Origin: Epilithonimonas zeae
GTDB taxonomy: Bacteria; Bacteroidota; Bacteroidia; Flavobacteriales; Weeksellaceae
Reading direction: 5' to 3'
Assembly (NCBI RefSeq): GCF_023278365.1
Contig: NZ_CP075338.1
Location: forward strand, 3,038,001 to 3,102,000
DNA length: 64,000 nucleotides
How positions within the stretch are numbered: position 1 is the first letter of the stretch; each line of letters begins with the position of its first letter. The translations under genes and the position numbers were made by a program. Shown here piece after piece: positions 32,663 through 42,337 of the stretch. Below the pieces are notes generated by a model. That model saw only the letters and a program-made list of their open reading frames with translations, searched no databases and was not told the DNA's origin.

Positions 32663-33571
32663 ATGAAAATCGAATACGCTATCATCATCAAAAATAAAAC
32701 TAGACTAGAGTCTTTGATTGAACGCTTCAATACCAAAGCTCAGGCGAAGTTTTACATAGAAAGTTCGGGAGGAAATTTTCAGGAATATGTCGATGAACAC
32801 GAGAAATTTCATCAATCATTTTTGGAAGTTCAGACAAAGCTTTCAAAAGTGATTAAAAATAAAGTGATTGAAAGAGAGTTTGTTCCGTCTTATATTTTTT
32901 CCGAAAATAATTTGATTGTGGTCGTTGGACAAGATGGTTTGGTGGCAAATGTGGCAAAATACTCTAAAAATATTCCGATTGTGGCAATCAATCCTGACGA
33001 AGAAAGATATGACGGCGTTTTGCTTCCTTTTACGGTAAAGAACTTTCTGAATGGCGTAAATGCTGTGTTGAACGAAAAGTTTAGTTCAAAGAAAATGAGG
33101 TTTGCAGAAGCGGTTTTGAATGACGGACAAAAACTATTGGCTGTGAATGATTTATTCATCGGGATTTCTTCTCATTCTTCGGCAAGATATAAAATTATGC
33201 TTAACGGGAAAGAAGAAAGCCATTCTTCCAGCGGGATTATTGTCTCCACAAAAACAGGTAGTACAGGTTGGCTGAGTTCGATTTTCAATATGGCTTTCGG
33301 AATTTTAGGAGAAACTGATTTGCATTATCCAAAGCTGAAAGAGGATGATTTGTATTTTGCGGTAAGAGAACCTTTCAAAAGCATCAGAACGCAAACCAAT
33401 ATCTGCGGAGGAAAGCTGAAAAAAGGAAACAAATTAATCATAGAATCATTAATGCCAAATAATGGTTTTATCTTTAGTGATGGAATTGAGCAGGATTTTT
33501 TGCAGTTCAACAGTGGTTCAACGGCGGAAATAAAGCTGTCTGATGAGGAAGCAGTTTTGGTAATAAATTAA
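32663..33571 (+). CDS. Divergent NAD kinase-like protein
   Basis: 302 residues with the fold marks of ATP-NAD kinase but altered motifs. The usual GGDGT reads VVGQDGLVANVAKY (about 90-103), keeping Asp and the second Gly. The region NDLFIGISSHSSARYKI and the strand-turn SSSGIIVSTKTGSTGW (about 189-204) match the NADK substrate region. A C-terminal block NNGFIFSDGIEQDF follows. It may phosphorylate NAD or a related nucleotide, or only bind it. Its place between an SPFH gene and ADP-ribose enzymes supports an NAD-linked role. Confidence 0.75.
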   Translation: MKIEYAIIIKNKTRLESLIERFNTKAQAKFYIESSGGNFQEYVDEHEKFHQSFLEVQTKLSKVIKNKVIEREFVPSYIFSENNLIVVVGQDGLVANVAKYSKNIPIVAINPDEERYDGVLLPFTVKNFLNGVNAVLNEKFSSKKMRFAEAVLNDGQKLLAVNDLFIGISSHSSARYKIMLNGKEESHSSSGIIVSTKTGSTGWLSSIFNMAFGILGETDLHYPKLKEDDLYFAVREPFKSIRTQTNICGGKLKKGNKLIIESLMPNNGFIFSDGIEQDFLQFNSGSTAEIKLSDEEAVLVIN

Positions 33572-33580
33572 AACTAAAAA

Positions 33581-34228
33581 ATGAAACTTAAATTAAAACA
33601 ATATAAAGTGCAATTAAAAGATTGGCCACAAGCAGGGCATCACATAATGGCTCAATTTGATGATGAAAAAATTATCGTTTATCAATCTTATCGAAAAGAT
33701 ATCGGAGAGTTTGCTGTTAAAAACCAATATTTTGGAGGAGAATTCAGTTTGGAAAGAATGACTTGGATCAAACCGAATTTCCTTTGGATGATGTATCGTA
33801 ACGGGTGGGGAACGAAAGAAGGTCAGGAATGTGTCTTGTCAATTCATTTGAAAATGTCTTCTTTCAAACGATATTTGGAGAACGCGGTCTATTCCTCTTT
33901 TAATGAAGAGCTTGGAGTTTCCAGAGAAGAATGGCAAAATCAAGTGAAAGAATCTTCTGTAAGATTACAATGGGACCCGGACCACGACCCTTTTGGAAAT
34001 AAATTGGAAAGAAGAGCGATTCAAATCGGATTGAGAAATGATTTTATCAAATCTTTTGCGAAAGAAGATATTGTTTTGATTGAGAATATTTCTGATTTTG
34101 TGTGGGAACAACATCAATTTGTTTTGAATAAGGATTTGGATAAACTGATAATTCCTGAAGAAAAACCGTTGTTGTTTGATAATGGAAATTTAAATAAAAA
34201 ATTGAGACTTAATGAAACTTACAATTGA
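33581..34228 (+). CDS. DUF4291 family protein
   Basis: 215 residues with the family hallmark [20 protein letters not shown] (about 65-84), preceded by [20 protein letters not shown] and followed by [20 protein letters not shown]. No biochemical function is established to my knowledge. It overlaps the macrodomain gene by 17 bases, so translation is coupled and a role in ADP-ribose or nucleotide modification is plausible. Confidence 0.88.
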   Translation: MKLKLKQYKVQLKDWPQAGHHIMAQFDDEKIIVYQSYRKDIGEFAVKNQYFGGEFSLERMTWIKPNFLWMMYRNGWGTKEGQECVLSIHLKMSSFKRYLENAVYSSFNEELGVSREEWQNQVKESSVRLQWDPDHDPFGNKLERRAIQIGLRNDFIKSFAKEDIVLIENISDFVWEQHQFVLNKDLDKLIIPEEKPLLFDNGNLNKKLRLNETYN

Positions 34229-34733
34229 ATTAATAAAAGGCGACATCACAAAAATTAATGCAGATGCAATTGTAAACGCTGCCAATTCTTCTTTACTTGG
34301 TGGAGGTGGAGTTGATGGAGCCATTCATCGTGCAGGAGGAAAACAAATTCTGGAGGAGTGTATGGAAATCAGAAACAGACAAGGAAAATGTAAAACTGGA
34401 GAAGCGGTTTTCACTTCTGCTGGAAATCTTCCTGCAAAATATGTGATTCACACGGTCGGTCCGATTTGGAATAATAACGAAGAAAAAAATTCTAAACTCT
34501 TAGCTGATTGTTATAATAATTCTTTGAAATTAGCAGTAAGTCTAGGAGTAAAAACAATTACTTTTCCGAATATCAGTACCGGGGTTTACAGATTTCCGAA
34601 AGAATTGGCTGGAAAAATAGCTGTTGAAACTGTTAAAAACTTTCAGTCAGATATAATTGAAAAAGTTACTTTCGTCTGTTTTGATGACGAGAATGAAAAG
34701 ATTTATAAAAAGTTATTAGAAAATGCACAATAA
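34212..34733 (+). CDS. Macrodomain ADP-ribose-binding/hydrolase protein
   Basis: 173 residues, a single macrodomain. It has the canonical ADP-ribose loop [20 protein letters not shown] (about 18-37) with catalytic-type residues and the second loop ISTGVYRFP (about 118-126). Members remove ADP-ribose from proteins or nucleic acids or hydrolyse O-acetyl-ADP-ribose. It overlaps the preceding DUF4291 gene and the following glycohydrolase gene, showing tight operon structure. No DarT-like toxin gene is adjacent. Confidence 0.94.
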   Translation: MKLTIELIKGDITKINADAIVNAANSSLLGGGGVDGAIHRAGGKQILEECMEIRNRQGKCKTGEAVFTSAGNLPAKYVIHTVGPIWNNNEEKNSKLLADCYNNSLKLAVSLGVKTITFPNISTGVYRFPKELAGKIAVETVKNFQSDIIEKVTFVCFDDENEKIYKKLLENAQ

Positions 34734-35664
34734 TATAAAATCAGGAATTTTCGGAGTTTGCATTGGCGATGCTTTAGGCGTTCCGGTGGAATTCAGAAGT
34801 CGAGAACAATTAAAACGTTCGCCAGTTACAAGAATGAGAGCGATGGGAACTCATCGTCAACCATTGGGAACTTGGAGTGATGATGGTTCGCTTACACTTT
34901 GTCTTGCCGAAAGCCTTTGTAATGGATATGATTTGGAAGATATTGCGTTGAAGTTTTTACAATGGTATAATACTGAAATCTGGACGCCACACGGAAAAAT
35001 TTTCGATATTGGAATTGCCACAAGACAAGCGATTTATAGAATAAGTAAAGGAGGAATTCCGCAATTATGTGGAGGAACAAGTGAATTCGATAACGGAAAT
35101 GGTTCCTTGATGAGAATTTTACCATTGTTATTTTACATTAAGGATTTCTCTATTGAAAAACGTTTTGATGTAGTGAAAGAAGTTTCTTCAATTACTCACG
35201 GTCATATTCGTTCTGTGATTTCTTGTTTTATTTATTTGGAGTTTTTGATTGAAATTTTAAATAAATCAGAAAGACTTGAATCTTATCAAAAAATGCAAAC
35301 CAAAGTCAAAGATTTTCTAAATAATAATCCAATTTGCTCACAAAACGAAATGGATTTATTTGACCGAATTTTAAGCAACGATATTTCAACTTTCCCTGAG
35401 GATGAAATTAAAAGCAGTGGCTACGTTCTTCACAGTTTAGAAGCTTCATTATGGTGTTTTATGAATTCTGAAAGTTACTCTGAGGCAGTTTTGAAAGCCG
35501 TCAATTTAGGAGAAGATACCGACACAACCGGAGCGATTACAGGTGGAATTGCAGGACTATTTTATGGGTTTGAAAATATTCCTGAGGAATGGGTTTCTGA
35601 ATTGGTAAGAAAAGATGATATTGAAAAATTATGTAATAAATTAGAGAATAGATTAATGAAATAA
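34723..35664 (+). CDS. ADP-ribosylglycohydrolase (DraG family)
   Basis: 313 residues. It has the metal-binding motif GTWSDDGSL (about 46-54; GTWSDDTxL in most members) and the C-terminal [17 protein letters not shown] (about 264-280). These contain the Asp residues that bind two magnesium ions and remove ADP-ribose from arginine or serine. The start overlaps the macrodomain gene by 11 bases. Two ADP-ribose erasers in a row suggest control of a strong ADP-ribosylation activity. Confidence 0.93.
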   Translation: MHNNIKSGIFGVCIGDALGVPVEFRSREQLKRSPVTRMRAMGTHRQPLGTWSDDGSLTLCLAESLCNGYDLEDIALKFLQWYNTEIWTPHGKIFDIGIATRQAIYRISKGGIPQLCGGTSEFDNGNGSLMRILPLLFYIKDFSIEKRFDVVKEVSSITHGHIRSVISCFIYLEFLIEILNKSERLESYQKMQTKVKDFLNNNPICSQNEMDLFDRILSNDISTFPEDEIKSSGYVLHSLEASLWCFMNSESYSEAVLKAVNLGEDTDTTGAITGGIAGLFYGFENIPEEWVSELVRKDDIEKLCNKLENRLMK

Positions 35665-35674
35665 GAGACAAACA

Positions 35675-36217
35675 ATGACCGAACCAGAAAAGAAAAAAAT
35701 AAGCAAATTTCTCAGTCTAATTCTTAGGCATCAACCAGAAACCATCGACTTAAAATTAGATGAAAATGGTTGGGCAAACGTCAATGAATTAAGAGAGAAA
35801 TGTTCAAAGCATAAAATAAGTTTCACTTTAGAAGAATTGGATGAAGTTGTAGAAACCAATGATAAAAAACGATTTATTTTCAACAATGATAAAACCAAAA
35901 TCAGAGCCAACCAAGGTCATTCGATTGGTATTGACTTGGCTTTAAAACCTCAGAAACCTCCAGAATTTCTCTATCACGGGACTGCTCAGAGTAATGTCGA
36001 TTCTATTTTAGAAAAGGGAATTGAGAAAAGAAATAGACAACACGTTCATTTGAGTTTAGATAAAGAAACAGCTATCAAAGTTGGAATGCGTCACGGAAAA
36101 CCAATTATATTGACCATAAGAACAGGCAAAATGTTCGAAGACGGAATTCTGTTTTATCTTTCTGAAAATAATGTCTGGCTGACGGATTTTGTGGATGCGA
36201 AATATATTTCAAAATAA
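35675..36217 (+). CDS. kptA: RNA 2'-phosphotransferase (Tpt1/KptA family)
   Basis: 180 residues. The family transfers an internal RNA 2'-phosphate to NAD, giving ADP-ribose 1'',2''-cyclic phosphate. Landmarks are FLSLILRHQPETI (about 9-21), the catalytic block IRANQGHS (about 76-83), FLYHGTAQSNVDSILEKGI (about 98-116) and HVHLSLDKETA. It starts 10 bases after the glycohydrolase gene. Its NAD use and cyclic ADP-ribose phosphate product tie it chemically to the macrodomain and NADK-like neighbours. Confidence 0.93.
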   Translation: MTEPEKKKISKFLSLILRHQPETIDLKLDENGWANVNELREKCSKHKISFTLEELDEVVETNDKKRFIFNNDKTKIRANQGHSIGIDLALKPQKPPEFLYHGTAQSNVDSILEKGIEKRNRQHVHLSLDKETAIKVGMRHGKPIILTIRTGKMFEDGILFYLSENNVWLTDFVDAKYISK

Positions 36218-36952
36218 ATGAAAAGAACATTAGCAATTGGCGATATTCACGGTAGGTTCAAAGCTTTAAAACAGGTTTTGAAAAGAGCTAAAGTTACAAA
36301 AAATGATAAATTAATTTTTCTCGGAGATTATGTTGATGGTTGGAGCGAATCTTCCAAAATTATTCAATTCTTAATTGAACTTTCCGAAAAGCAGGAATGT
36401 ACTTTCATCAAAGGAAATCACGATGCTTGGACGGAAGATTGGCTTGCTCTCGGAACAGCGCCCGATGTTTGGCTTTTCAATGGTGGGAAAAGTACTGTGG
36501 AAAGTTATTCGGATTATTCTTTGGAAGATTTGGAAAAACACCTTGAGTTTTTTCAACGGATGAAGAATTATTATGTTGACGATGAAAACCGTTTATTTAT
36601 CCACGCAGGTTATTCTTCTATACACGGGCCGGAAAAAGAAACGTATTCAAGCAATTACCGTTGGGACAGAACTTTGTGGGAAACGGCTGTTGCAATGGAT
36701 AAGAAGTTGTCGAAAAATTCAGAACTATATCCGAAAAGATTGGTTTTATATAAAGAAATTTTCATCGGTCACACGCCAACTTTATATTTGGGAATCAAAG
36801 AACCTGTCAACAAAGCGAATGTTTGGAACTTGGATACCGGCGCCGCTTTCACGGGCTCTTTGTCAATTATTGATGTTGATACGAAAGAATTCTGGCAAAG
36901 TGATTCGCTTCCATCTTTATATCCAAATGAAAAAGGCAGGAATTTTTATTGA
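36218..36952 (+). CDS. Metallophosphoesterase (PP2A/ApaH-like)
   Basis: 244 residues. It has the calcineurin-like signature series GDIHGRF (about 7-13), GDYVDGW (about 36-42), KGNHDAW (about 65-71), HAGYS (about 129-133) and GHTPT (about 184-188). These bind two metals and hydrolyse phosphomonoesters or dinucleotides. It begins immediately after the kptA stop, closing the seven-gene operon. It may process a cyclic or linear phosphate made by the upstream enzymes; that is inference. Confidence 0.93.
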   Translation: MKRTLAIGDIHGRFKALKQVLKRAKVTKNDKLIFLGDYVDGWSESSKIIQFLIELSEKQECTFIKGNHDAWTEDWLALGTAPDVWLFNGGKSTVESYSDYSLEDLEKHLEFFQRMKNYYVDDENRLFIHAGYSSIHGPEKETYSSNYRWDRTLWETAVAMDKKLSKNSELYPKRLVLYKEIFIGHTPTLYLGIKEPVNKANVWNLDTGAAFTGSLSIIDVDTKEFWQSDSLPSLYPNEKGRNFY

Positions 36953-36973
36953 CCGATTCTCTACATTTGTACT

Positions 36974-38686
36974 ATGAAAAATCTCTCAATCCTATTCATC
37001 CTAATTTCTGTTTTCGGTTATTCTCAAATTCTCACGCCTTACGAAAAAGGCAACGGCAATCAAACCACAACTTTTGAAGAGATGCGAAAATTCTATCAGG
37101 ATTTATCAAAACAGTATCCATCAATCAGTTATGAGACTAAGGGCGAAGATGACAACGGAGCTCCAATAGATGTTGTGATTTTCAATCCTACAAAACAAAG
37201 TTTCGAAGAAGCCAGAAAAGGAAAATCGGTTCTATTCGTCAATAACGGAATCCATCCGGGAGAACCAGACGGAATTGATGCAACGATGATGTTAATGCGA
37301 GATTTAGCAACCGGAAAAATCAAAGCACCGAAAAATGTTATTTTCACAGCAATCGCAAGTTATAATGTTAGCGGAATGCTGAACCGAGGAAGTTTCTCCA
37401 GAACCAATCAAAATGGTCCGGAAGATTATGGTTTTCGTGGCAATGCTAGGAATTACGATTTGAACAGAGATTTCATCAAAACGGATTCAAAAAATTCCAG
37501 AAGTTTTCAGCAGATTTTTCAATGGCTAAAACCGGATGTTTTTATTGATAATCACGTCAGCAACGGCGCAGATTATCAATATACTTTCACTTATATTTCA
37601 ACCAATAAAGAACGCTTGGGAACTATTTTGGGAAATTATTTCAATGACGAAATGCAGAGAACGCTTCTGAAAAATATGGAGAAAAGAGGTGTGATTTCCG
37701 TTCCTTATGTCAACATTCACGGCGATGTTCCGGATGACGGTTTTCCTGCTTTTGTGGATTCGCCGAGATATGCAACGGGTTACACGACTTTGTTCAATGC
37801 TATCGGGACGGTTGTGGAAACACATATGCTGAAACCTTACAAAGACCGTGTGAAAGTGACTTACGATTATATGGTTGACAATCTGAATTATATCGATGAA
37901 AATTATAAAACCATTCAACAGAAAAGAACTGAAAATCTTAAACAATACAGAGTTGGAAGCCGATACGCTTTAGCCTGGAAACTCGATTCTGCAAAATATG
38001 AAACGATTGATTTCAAAGGTTTCGAAGCTAAATATAAACCAAGCGACGTTTCCGGAAAAACCAGACTTTGGTACGACAGAAATACTAAGTTTTCAAAGCC
38101 GGTTAAATTCTACAATACTTACGTTCCTGCAAAAGAAATCACGATTCCGAAATATTACGTCATTCCACAATCCGAATGGAAAATCATTGATTTACTGAAA
38201 TTGAACCAAATCAAAATGATTCCGATAAAACAAGATTCTACAATATTGGTTGAACAATACAGAATCAAGGATTTCAAAACGGTTCCGAATCCTTACGAAG
38301 GTCATTATCTGCATTACGACACATTTGCGACCAAAGAATACGGAAAAATCAAATTCAGAGCCGGAGATTTTCTCGTTTCATTGAACCAAGATGGCGTGAA
38401 ATTTCTGTTAGAAACCTTGGAGCCGGAAGCGGTGGATTCTTACTTCAACTGGAATTTCTTCGATGCAATTTTGGGTCAGAAAGAATATTTTTCCCCTTAT
38501 GTTTTCGAAGATACAGCGAGTAAACTTCTGAAAGACAACAAAGCTTTGAAAACCGCCTTTGAATTGGAAAAATCCATTAATCCAAAATTGGCAGAAGACG
38601 GACAAGCACAGTTGGATTGGGTTTATAAGCATTCAGACTATTACGAGAAAACGCACCGGCTTTATCCGGTTTTTAGGGTAGATTAA
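36974..38686 (+). CDS. Secreted M14-family zinc carboxypeptidase
   Basis: 570 residues with a signal peptide (MKNLSILFILISVFGYSQ). The peptidase domain (about 35-320) shows zinc ligands in NGIHPGEPDG (His and Glu), the Arg/Asn substrate region GNARNYDLNRDFIK and DNHVSNGADYQY with the third His; GTVVETHMLKPY holds the likely catalytic Glu. The C-terminal half is beta-rich with no T9SS tail. A TACATTTG box (36962-36969) lies 4 bases before the ATG, so the transcript may be leaderless. Its stop overlaps that of the convergent gene. Confidence 0.87.
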   Translation: MKNLSILFILISVFGYSQILTPYEKGNGNQTTTFEEMRKFYQDLSKQYPSISYETKGEDDNGAPIDVVIFNPTKQSFEEARKGKSVLFVNNGIHPGEPDGIDATMMLMRDLATGKIKAPKNVIFTAIASYNVSGMLNRGSFSRTNQNGPEDYGFRGNARNYDLNRDFIKTDSKNSRSFQQIFQWLKPDVFIDNHVSNGADYQYTFTYISTNKERLGTILGNYFNDEMQRTLLKNMEKRGVISVPYVNIHGDVPDDGFPAFVDSPRYATGYTTLFNAIGTVVETHMLKPYKDRVKVTYDYMVDNLNYIDENYKTIQQKRTENLKQYRVGSRYALAWKLDSAKYETIDFKGFEAKYKPSDVSGKTRLWYDRNTKFSKPVKFYNTYVPAKEITIPKYYVIPQSEWKIIDLLKLNQIKMIPIKQDSTILVEQYRIKDFKTVPNPYEGHYLHYDTFATKEYGKIKFRAGDFLVSLNQDGVKFLLETLEPEAVDSYFNWNFFDAILGQKEYFSPYVFEDTASKLLKDNKALKTAFELEKSINPKLAEDGQAQLDWVYKHSDYYEKTHRLYPVFRVD

Positions 38687-40212
38687 GGACAATTATTTAT
38701 GATTTGTAGCTTAGTAGGGTTTAGTAAGTTTCCATAAATTTCAAAGTGGATTATACTTCCAATACTACTTTTTAGTGCGCAATAATTTTGTAAACTATTA
38801 TTATTTACAATGAATATTCTCTCAAGATTACTTATGTTTTCAAAACCCTCCAAAGAATTTATTAAATTACAACCAGCTAGTTCGAAATAGTTGATTGAAG
38901 TATTGCCAACACCTGTAAGGTTTTTTAAATTGTTACATTTTAATAAATGTAAACTTTTTATCATTTGAATGTTTTTTAATTCCATTAAATTAGGAATGGA
39001 AACATTCTCCAAAGCAAATGAGTACTCGACTTTTCTCAGATTGTTAAGTCCATTAAGACTGTTTAGTTTCGGAGAGTTTTTTACTGTGAAAAAATTTATG
39101 GTATTGATATTTTCAAATCCTTTTAAATTTTCGATATTTTCACAATTTATTATTTGAATATGGTCATATTTATTGGTAGAAAAATTAATTCCTTCTAATG
39201 TTCTTAGATTCTTACAATTTTCAAGTGTAAATATTGTTGTATTTTGATAATTACCTATTGTAAAACCTTTTAAACTTGTGATATTTGGTGCATCTTTTAA
39301 AGTAAAATCATATGCTTCACAATTAATTGTACGGTTTCCCAAATCAGTTCCTTCAAATCCTATACTGGTAAACTCTCCGGTTCTAAAATTTAATGGAAGT
39401 CCATCAAAACTAGGTACTGTTAGGTATGTTCTGTGCCAAGCTTGTTCAAGATTCCCCAACCCTTGCAAATTTTTTACCAACGGATTATAGCCAACATAGA
39501 GTTTCCCAGTAAACATCAATTTATCCAAACCGGATAAGGTCGATAATTTAGTATTGTTATAGATTTGCAATTGACCATTTGGAAATTGATCAGTTCCAAT
39601 TAGCTGGAGATTCTCCAAACCGTGTAAAGATGTGAGTTTCGATGTATATTCAATATTAAGATTTCCTCCTATTTTAATTATTGATCTTAATGGGGAAAGA
39701 TCTTCTACACTACCTCCGATGTTAAGTTCATATACATACGTATAATTGTTTTTTCCAAGATCATCAACTTGTTGTTGAGTGTTTAAGTATATTCTTTGTT
39801 CACTTGGAGAAGTATGTTTTTCTGAAATAAAACTTACTGTATTTCCGTAATAAATTTTATTCTTTGTTTTCACATAAAACTTAAGATAGTATTTTTTATC
39901 ACCAGTTAAATCGTAAAAACTTCCCTTGAAAATTCTATCTCCTGTGACATATTCTTTTGTTTGATTTCCTTCATTTAAATCGATAGTTAAGTTTTCATTT
40001 TTCCCGATTAACATTCCATAATAAACAATCTCTTCATCATTGGTTTTGATAATCTCTCCTTCAAAATCAACTTGTATTTGAGAAATGAAACTTGGATTAT
40101 TGGTTTTTAATTCTATTTGATTTTGATTGATTGTTTCATTGTCGTTTATTGTATCATCGTTCCGACAGCTAACAATTAATATGAATAAAAATAAGAGTAG
40201 TGATTTTTTCAT
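38683..40212 (-). CDS. Leucine-rich / receptor-L-like repeat lipoprotein
   Basis: 509 residues from the ATG at 40212 (MKKSLLLFLFILIVSCRNDD): a lipoprotein signal with lipobox IVSC. After an Ig-like region (about 20-135) come irregular leucine-rich units (about 160-500, for example GGNLNIEYTSKLTSLHGLEN, NTKLSTLSGLDKL, NSPKLNSLNGLNNLR). They resemble receptor-L-domain repeats of Bacteroidota surface proteins. It probably sits on the outer membrane and binds a ligand; the function is unknown. The first in-frame ATG at 40233 is less suitable because it lengthens the signal peptide. Confidence 0.75.
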   Translation of the reverse strand: MKKSLLLFLFILIVSCRNDDTINDNETINQNQIELKTNNPSFISQIQVDFEGEIIKTNDEEIVYYGMLIGKNENLTIDLNEGNQTKEYVTGDRIFKGSFYDLTGDKKYYLKFYVKTKNKIYYGNTVSFISEKHTSPSEQRIYLNTQQQVDDLGKNNYTYVYELNIGGSVEDLSPLRSIIKIGGNLNIEYTSKLTSLHGLENLQLIGTDQFPNGQLQIYNNTKLSTLSGLDKLMFTGKLYVGYNPLVKNLQGLGNLEQAWHRTYLTVPSFDGLPLNFRTGEFTSIGFEGTDLGNRTINCEAYDFTLKDAPNITSLKGFTIGNYQNTTIFTLENCKNLRTLEGINFSTNKYDHIQIINCENIENLKGFENINTINFFTVKNSPKLNSLNGLNNLRKVEYSFALENVSIPNLMELKNIQMIKSLHLLKCNNLKNLTGVGNTSINYFELAGCNLINSLEGFENISNLERIFIVNNNSLQNYCALKSSIGSIIHFEIYGNLLNPTKLQIINNCP

Positions 40213-40322
40213 AGTATAGTTTTTACTGTTCAAAAATATTAATTTTTTCTACATAAATAGGATTTAATACAACTTGTCATTCAATAAAAACTTCCTATTT
40301 TTGGTAAAATTATTATAAAAAT

Positions 40323-40349
40323 CCTTTCAGAGTTCAAAACTCTGAAAGG
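40323..40349. repeat. Perfect 12-bp hairpin in the leader of the M1 peptidase gene
   Basis: CCTTTCAGAGTT (40323-40334) and AACTCTGAAAGG (40338-40349) have a 3-base loop and no T run. The ATG is 18 bases downstream. It could be a dispersed flavobacterial palindrome or an mRNA stability/translation element. Confidence 0.7.
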
Positions 40350-40367
40350 GTTGATAAAAATGAATCT

Positions 40368-42227
40368 ATGAAAAAACTGAAATTCTCTTTATTCTCAATT
40401 CTTTTTTCTTTAATCATGTCGGCTCAGCAAAACCCTTATTATCAGCAATATGCTAAATATAAAATGGATATTGATGTAGATGCTGTCAATTTCACATATC
40501 AAGGAAAACAGACTTTGGATTACAGAAACAATTCGCCGGACGAGCTAAAAGTGGCTTATTTTCATTTGTATTGGAATGCTTTCAAACCGGGTTCTATGAT
40601 GGACCAGCGCGTGCAGTCTCAGGGTGTAAATGCGGATGGAAGATTGGCAAAAAGAGTTGGAAATACAGTGGTTTCCAGATTATCCGAAATTCCGAAAAAT
40701 GAAGAAGGCGCACAAAATATCCGTTGGATTAAGCAGAATGGCAAAGATTTGAAGTTTGAGATTCAGGGGACTGTTATGAAAGTTTTTCTTGCTGAAACAA
40801 TAAAACCAAATTCTTCCACAACTTTTACAATGGAATGGGACGCCAATATCCCGATGCAAATCCGAAGAGCTGGAAGAAACAACCGCGAAGGTGTCGATAT
40901 GACAATGACGCAATGGTACCCAAAAATTGCTGAATACGATTATGACGGTTGGGCGGCTTTTGATTATGTCGGAAGAGAGTTTCACGCCCCATTTTCTGAT
41001 TATGAAGTGAACATCAAAATCGATAAAGATTATGTCATAGGAGCTGGAGGAAATCTTGAAAATCCAACAGAAGTAAAAGGTTATGACAGCAATGCAACCA
41101 TCAAAGAAGACATTTCCAACAAAGTGACTTGGAAATGGACAGCGAAGAATATTCTGGATTTTGCCTGGGCGGCGGATAGAGATTATTCCGTGGAAAGCTT
41201 TCCGATTTTGGACGGTCCAAAAGTTTACTTGGTTTACCAAAAATCTGAAAAAACAAAATATTGGTCGGAAATGAAACCTTATATCACCAAATATTACCAA
41301 TTAATGAATGCGACTTTCGGGCGTTACAAATGGCCAAGTTACTCATTCATTCAAGGTGGCGATGGCGGAATGGAATATGGAATGTGTACTATGATTTTGG
41401 GAGAAGCCACTTCACTAGAAGGTCTCAGCGGATTGATGTTCCATGAAGGTGCGCACTCTTGGTTTCAGCAGATGCTGGCAACCAACGAAAGTGTGAGACC
41501 TTGGATGGATGAAGGTTTTACGCAGTATGCAGAAGATTTTGTGTCTTACAGATTGTTTCCGCCAAAAGAATCTCAACCCAATCCATTTGTTGGCGCTTTG
41601 AAAGCTTATGCTAATTTTGCCAAATCTGCAAAAGAAGAACCTGCAGTTTGGTTGGGTGACCATCACGATAACGGAACAGCTTACACTTATGCAAGTTACA
41701 TCAAGGGTGAAACATTTTTGGTGGAGCTAGGTTACATCGTTGGCGAAGAAAATCTGAGCAAAATTATGCTGAAATATTATGACGAATGGGCGATGAAACA
41801 TCCTACTGAAAGAGATTTTATTCACATTGCACAGTTGGTTTCTGGAATGGATTTGAAGTGGTTCCAACATTATTGGATTAATACAACAAAAACCATTGAT
41901 TACGGTATCAAGAATGTGAAGTATGACCCACAATCAACAACAATTACTTTAGTGAACAAAGGCGGTGTGCCGATGCCAATTGATTTCAGTATTTTGACAA
42001 AAGATAAAAAAGTCATCAATTATAATATCCCATTGAATTTGACCAGAGTTTGGAAAACGAAAGATATCTACGGTAATATTCAGACTTTGCCTTATTGGGC
42101 TTGGACACAGCAGGAATACACGTTTACAATTCCTTATACAAAATCTCAGTTGTCTGCCTTGGGAATTGATTTCAGCCAAAGATTAGCGGATGTTAATCCT
42201 GAGGATAATTATTTGGAAGTAAAGTAA
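40368..42227 (+). CDS. Secreted M1-family metallopeptidase
   Basis: 619 residues with a signal peptide (MKKLKFSLFSILFSLIMSAQ). An aminopeptidase N-like N-terminal beta domain (about 25-240) precedes the catalytic domain, which has the exopeptidase motif GGMEYG (about 331-336), the zinc motif HEGAHSW (HExxH, about 359-365) and the downstream Glu in MDEGFTQYAED (about 383). The C-terminus lacks the large helical domain of full aminopeptidase N and any T9SS tail. Periplasmic peptide breakdown is likely. Confidence 0.92.
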   Translation: MKKLKFSLFSILFSLIMSAQQNPYYQQYAKYKMDIDVDAVNFTYQGKQTLDYRNNSPDELKVAYFHLYWNAFKPGSMMDQRVQSQGVNADGRLAKRVGNTVVSRLSEIPKNEEGAQNIRWIKQNGKDLKFEIQGTVMKVFLAETIKPNSSTTFTMEWDANIPMQIRRAGRNNREGVDMTMTQWYPKIAEYDYDGWAAFDYVGREFHAPFSDYEVNIKIDKDYVIGAGGNLENPTEVKGYDSNATIKEDISNKVTWKWTAKNILDFAWAADRDYSVESFPILDGPKVYLVYQKSEKTKYWSEMKPYITKYYQLMNATFGRYKWPSYSFIQGGDGGMEYGMCTMILGEATSLEGLSGLMFHEGAHSWFQQMLATNESVRPWMDEGFTQYAEDFVSYRLFPPKESQPNPFVGALKAYANFAKSAKEEPAVWLGDHHDNGTAYTYASYIKGETFLVELGYIVGEENLSKIMLKYYDEWAMKHPTERDFIHIAQLVSGMDLKWFQHYWINTTKTIDYGIKNVKYDPQSTTITLVNKGGVPMPIDFSILTKDKKVINYNIPLNLTRVWKTKDIYGNIQTLPYWAWTQQEYTFTIPYTKSQLSALGIDFSQRLADVNPEDNYLEVK

Positions 42228-42337
42228 TAGTAATGTAACAGTGTAATAATTTAACAATGTATCAATTTCAACTGAATTTAAGATTTTCAAACATTGGTAA
42301 ACTGTTACATTTTTAAATTGGTAAATTAATAAAAGTA

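Noticed and set aside
34212-34733. DarTG antitoxin (macrodomain partner of a DarT toxin)
   Set aside because: No DarT-like gene is adjacent; the neighbours are ADP-ribose hydrolase, KptA and DUF4291 genes under NrtR-like boxes.
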